From contig JAATGW010000783.1 of assembly GCA_015654495.1 (NCBI GenBank), positions 1 to 9,727 on the forward strand: a stretch of 9,727 nucleotides of DNA. Reading direction: 5' to 3'. The notes below the pieces were generated by a model. It did not search any database and had not been told where the DNA came from. It saw nothing but the letters and a program-made list of their open reading frames with translations. This stretch comes from Chitinophagales bacterium. GTDB lineage: Bacteria > Bacteroidota > Bacteroidia > Chitinophagales > Chitinophagaceae. Below, piece after piece: positions 7,141 to 9,727 of the stretch (positions are counted from its first letter, which is position 1; each line of letters opens with the position of its first letter). The translations under genes and the position numbers were made by a program.

Positions 7141-7168
7141 AAAAAAACCGGATACAATGTACCCGGTT
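7141..7168 (-). terminator. Rho-independent terminator of rpmI-rplT
   Basis: On the minus strand AACCGG (from 7163-7168) pairs with CCGGTT (7146-7151); after one mismatch three more pairs close a three-base loop. A run of T residues (A7 on the plus strand, 7141-7147) follows directly. It begins about 22 bases after the rplT stop codon and ends the ribosomal protein transcript just before the decarboxylase promoter. Confidence 0.85.
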
Positions 7169-7189
7169 AATTCTTAAATAAAACCATAA

Positions 7190-7534
7190 TTATTTAACAG
7201 AAGCTACAAGGCTCTTGAAACTTGCAGGTTCATTCATTGCAAGATCCGCCAGCACCTTACGGTCCAGCTCAATTCCTTTTGCTTTCAGTTTGTTGATAAA
7301 TTCTGAATAGGTAAGTCCTTCTTCCCTGACTGCTGCATTGATACGTACAATCCAGAGACTGCGGTATTCGCGTTTTTTCAGTTTACGACCTACATAACGG
7401 TATTGCAGACCTTTCTCAAGTACGTTTTTGGCAACGGTGTATACATTTTTCCTTTTGCCGTAAAAGCCTTTGGCCTGTTTTAAGATTCTTTTTCTGCGTG
7501 CTCTTGAAGCAACTGCATTCACTGAACGTGGCAT
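7190..7534 (-). CDS. rplT: 50S ribosomal protein L20
   Basis: L20 binds domain II of 23S rRNA early in assembly of the large subunit and in several bacteria also represses its own operon. The 114-residue product has the usual length and the conserved beginning PRSVNAVASRARRKRILKQA, followed by KGFYGKRKNVY and the rRNA-binding block YRYVGRKLKKREYRSLWIVRINAA. The C-terminal half has YSEFINKLKAKGIELDRKVLADLA. It starts at ATG 7532-7534, 35 bases after the rpmI stop codon, and is followed by a clear terminator. It is cotranscribed with rpmI. Confidence 0.98.
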   Translation of the reverse strand: MPRSVNAVASRARRKRILKQAKGFYGKRKNVYTVAKNVLEKGLQYRYVGRKLKKREYRSLWIVRINAAVREEGLTYSEFINKLKAKGIELDRKVLADLAMNEPASFKSLVASVK

Positions 7535-7569
7535 ATAATAATTTTTTTAGCGTTTTTGAAAATGACCTC

Positions 7570-7767
7570 TTACTTTAATCTCAGCAAACTTTTAACAAAG
7601 TCGAGAGTGGCTGGATGAACCTGTCCTTCAACCCTCAGAGCGCGCTTGCGAGCCTGGGATTTTTTAGTTAGCAGGTGACCACGGGTCGGTTTCCTGAACG
7701 AAATTTTGCCAGTTCCGGTGATTTTGAAGGTTTTTTTAGCCCGCGAATGGGTTTTTACCTTTGGCAT
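7570..7767 (-). CDS. rpmI: 50S ribosomal protein L35
   Basis: L35 is a small, very basic protein of the large ribosomal subunit. The 65-residue product is full length, with the typical PKVKTHSRAKKTFKITGTGK beginning, followed by RGHLLTKKSQARKR and a C-terminal VKSLLRLK. The start is ATG 7765-7767. It is the first gene of the rpmI-rplT pair. In most bacteria infC stands just upstream; here the upstream same-strand gene is an M1 peptidase, and the 165-base gap contains a promoter match and a possible structured leader, so the pair is probably its own transcription unit. Confidence 0.97.
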   Translation of the reverse strand: MPKVKTHSRAKKTFKITGTGKISFRKPTRGHLLTKKSQARKRALRVEGQVHPATLDFVKSLLRLK

Positions 7768-7795
7768 ATATTTTATTTTACCTGTTTACCCTGCT

Positions 7796-7829
7796 GGTGC
7801 CTCCGAACAGACGGAGATCTTTTGGGACC
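7796..7829 (-). promoter_or_regulatory. Candidate hairpin in the rpmI leader (possible L20 autoregulatory site)
   Basis: In the predicted leader, 29 bases before the rpmI start, CTCCG and CGGAG (7801-7805 and 7812-7816) form a stem with a six-base loop. An outer helix (GGTGC 7796-7800 with GGACC 7825-7829, one mismatch) makes a longer stem with an A-rich one-sided bulge. In E. coli and Bacillus, L20 represses rpmI-rplT by binding leader structures that mimic its rRNA site. I cannot show that this stem is such a mimic, so the role is inference. Confidence 0.3.
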
Positions 7830-7870
7830 GTTTGGGCTAATACCGTTTTGAATTTCTTCAAAAGGGAGCG

Positions 7871-7904
7871 CAAAGCTAAGGATTTTCACCCTTAAACACG
7901 CAAA
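7871..7904 (-). promoter_or_regulatory. Bacteroidota-type promoter of rpmI-rplT
   Basis: On the minus strand TTTG (plus-strand 7901-7904) is followed after 22 bases by TAGCTTTG (7871-7878), a perfect TAnnTTTG match. Spacing is at the long end of the accepted range. The transcript would start near 7864, giving a leader of about 97 bases before rpmI. Confidence 0.5.
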
Positions 7905-7932
7905 AAATTATCGCAATATAATCAGCACCTGG

Positions 7933-9727
7933 CTAGTCGGCGGCTTTCCAGTCATTATTGTCCGAATTGAAATCGGGAAATACGTGATCCGGATCAATTA
8001 TCACCTCAGTTATTTCTTCTTTGGTTGGCAGAAGTACTTTTATCTCGGCCTTATTCTGCCAAACTTCTACGGGAAGCGATTTCCTTCCTTTCTGGCCGCT
8101 TTTGGTTGTATATTCCAATATTACGGGCATTGCCATTCTGTTGAGGTTTTGAACCACAACGATGGCCCCGTTTGCCGGAGAGCTATTCAGGTATTCAACT
8201 TTCGCAACTGCCTGGTCAAGCCGGTAATTTTCAAGAAACATTCCCTTCCAGAACCAGCCCAGATCCTCTCCCACGCTGTTTTCGATGCTTCTGAAAAAAT
8301 CCCATGGTGTCGGATGTTTGAAAGCCCAGTCGCTGGTATATTTCCGGAACGCGTAATCAAATCTTTTTTCACCAACGATATTATTTCTCAAAATGGTTAG
8401 TGCATATCCCGGCTTAGAATAAAGGGCCGGTCCGATATTCCTCTCATTCATGGCATCGGGCGTATAGAATATCCCTTCTGATCTGTCGCTGAACAGCCCA
8501 ACAGCATCAGCATGAGCATCTTTTTTACGCTCGGCATATTCTCCATTGTTAAAATCCTGCGATGCTATTGTATTAATGAACGTATTAAATCCTTCGTCCA
8601 TCCAACCGAACCGACGCTCATTACTTCCAACTATCATTGGATACCAAGTGTGCCCCAGTTCATGATCCGTTACACCCCAGAGAGAAAATCCTCTGGCATT
8701 TGCATGGCAGAAAACTATTCCGGGATATTCCATTCCACCAATATTACTGGCAACATTTGTAGCTGTCGGATATGGAAATACGAACCACCTTTTGGAATAA
8801 TTCTCGATGCTGCTCTTTGTATATTCAGTACTTCTTCCCCATGCAGCATTACCTGCGGATCCTGCCGGATAAACTGATTGTGCGAGGATTGTTTTACCTC
8901 CTGGTAAATTGATTCTGGCCGCATCCCAGATATAAGACTTTGATGAAGCCCAGGCGAAGTCGCGGGAATTAACAATCTTAAACTTCCAGGTCAATGTTGG
9001 TTTCTGCGGTCTAGAGGAAGCCTGGTTGATCTCCTCCCTGGTACGGATCATTACGGTTGCATCGCTTGTTTTAGCTTTATTGTATCTGGTCAATTGTTCC
9101 GGAGTGAGTACCTCCGCAGGATTGAGTAATTCTCCCGAAGCAACAACAATATGATTTGCAGGAGCTGTGATACTGACATCAAAATCACCATACTCAAGAT
9201 AGAATTCGCCTGCACCCAGGTATGGGTCAGTGGTCCATCCGCGCACATCATCGAAAACACAAACGCGCGGATACCACTGAGCAATTGCAAAAATATCACC
9301 ATCAGGAGTAGACAAAATTCCGGTTCGATCGGCTCCGTATTGCGGTACGATATAAGAATATTCAATACTCACCTTTACCACATCCCCACCGGGTTTCAAA
9401 GGTTTTGGGAGTTTAATCTGAAGGCGCGTATCGCTAACCACGGTGTCTGCACTTTCAAGGTCTTTTGATCCCACCACTTTAACTGATTTGATCTGGTAAC
9501 CACCCATATGTGGATTTCGCGAATCGCCATACCTGCTTCTTCCTGTAGGATCCAGTTTGGCAAATCCTCTTGATGCAGGATTGAATAGATTCTGGTCAAG
9601 CTGCAACCATATATATGGCAATATTTGCGGACTATTATTCTTATAGGTTAAAGTGACAGTCCCCGAAACTTCTTTTTTGGCATCATCCAGTTTTGCCACA
9701 ATCTGGTAATCGGCGCGGTTCTGCCAG
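7933..9727 (-). CDS. M1 family zinc metallopeptidase (aminopeptidase-like), N-terminus cut by window edge
   Basis: M1 peptidases remove N-terminal residues from peptides using one zinc ion. The frame is open to the right edge (WQNRADYQIV precedes the GTG at 9697-9699), so that GTG is internal and the start and likely signal peptide lie outside. In the 588 residues counted from that GTG, the order is an N-terminal beta saddle domain (1-230) and a substrate-binding IGGMEYPG segment (320-327, matching GxMEN). The zinc site HELGH (346-350) follows, with the third ligand Glu369 in GWMDEGF, 19 residues after the second His. A probable catalytic tyrosine is Tyr427 in ALYSKPGYAL. A short beta domain ends the protein. 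Likely a periplasmic or outer-membrane enzyme that processes peptides for nutrition. Some 40-60 residues are probably missing. The stop TAG (7933-7935) is followed by no strong terminator, so some read-through into rpmI-rplT is possible. Confidence 0.92.
   Translation of the reverse strand, partial: WQNRADYQIVAKLDDAKKEVSGTVTLTYKNNSPQILPYIWLQLDQNLFNPASRGFAKLDPTGRSRYGDSRNPHMGGYQIKSVKVVGSKDLESADTVVSDTRLQIKLPKPLKPGGDVVKVSIEYSYIVPQYGADRTGILSTPDGDIFAIAQWYPRVCVFDDVRGWTTDPYLGAGEFYLEYGDFDVSITAPANHIVVASGELLNPAEVLTPEQLTRYNKAKTSDATVMIRTREEINQASSRPQKPTLTWKFKIVNSRDFAWASSKSYIWDAARINLPGGKTILAQSVYPAGSAGNAAWGRSTEYTKSSIENYSKRWFVFPYPTATNVASNIGGMEYPGIVFCHANARGFSLWGVTDHELGHTWYPMIVGSNERRFGWMDEGFNTFINTIASQDFNNGEYAERKKDAHADAVGLFSDRSEGIFYTPDAMNERNIGPALYSKPGYALTILRNNIVGEKRFDYAFRKYTSDWAFKHPTPWDFFRSIENSVGEDLGWFWKGMFLENYRLDQAVAKVEYLNSSPANGAIVVVQNLNRMAMPVILEYTTKSGQKGRKSLPVEVWQNKAEIKVLLPTKEEITEVIIDPDHVFPDFNSDNNDWKAAD

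Noticed and set aside
7905..7932. A/T-rich hairpin after the M1 peptidase stop as a terminator.
   Set aside because: The stem is only five A/T pairs (ATTAT/ATAAT) and its T tract overlaps the proposed rpmI -33 element, so support is too weak.
9697..9699. GTG as the start of the M1 peptidase.
   Set aside because: The frame remains open to the window edge with family-like sequence (WQNRADYQI), so the true start lies outside.
1..9727. Mobile elements, CRISPR arrays, tRNA genes or a defence system.
   Set aside because: No transposase, integrase, regular repeat-spacer pattern, tRNA cloverleaf or defence-type domain was recognised on either strand.

Overview
The window looks like chromosomal DNA from a member of the Bacteroidota, most likely Chitinophagales or Sphingobacteriales. 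The support is an outer-membrane TonB-dependent receptor of the CarboxypepD_reg/OMP_b-brl type, a long divergent Lgt-like enzyme, a BrxA/BrxB bacilliredoxin (this phylum makes bacillithiol), a short fold-type III arginine decarboxylase of the kind common in this phylum, and promoters matching the Bacteroidota pattern TTTG...TAnnTTTG instead of -35/-10. Most genes are on the minus strand.

Layout from left to right. 1-1003 (-): N-terminal part of a TonB-dependent receptor gene that carries an in-frame stop and a frameshift, so it is read as a pseudogene running off the left edge. 1004-1236: intergenic stretch rich in inverted repeats. 1237-2520 (-): divergent prolipoprotein diacylglyceryl transferase homologue. 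2577-2606: hairpin terminator. 2637-3053 (-): bacilliredoxin. Divergent from it, 3254-3700 (+): small heat-shock protein Hsp20 with a strong terminator. 3843-5126 (+): exported protein of unknown function with a TTG start, whose stop codon interlocks with that of the convergent gene 5123-5599 (-), an exported NTF2-like protein. That gene follows a PLP-dependent decarboxylase (5627-7036, -) by 27 bases, and the pair probably forms one transcript from a well-matched promoter at 7110-7139. 7190-7767 (-): ribosomal protein genes rpmI and rplT with a likely promoter, a leader of about 100 nt and a terminator. 7933-9727 (-): most of an exported M1-family zinc metallopeptidase, cut at its N-terminus by the right edge.

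The genes are mostly housekeeping or stress functions (ribosome, lipoprotein maturation, thiol redox, protein folding, polyamine synthesis, peptide degradation) in short transcription units. I see no mobile element, CRISPR array, phage gene, defence system or tRNA. I did not find a convincing new multi-gene system. The points most worth a second look are the decayed receptor, the structured intergenic region at 1053-1167, the separation of rpmI-rplT from infC, the replaced catalytic positions in the Lgt-like and decarboxylase proteins, and the interlocked stop codons at 5123-5126.
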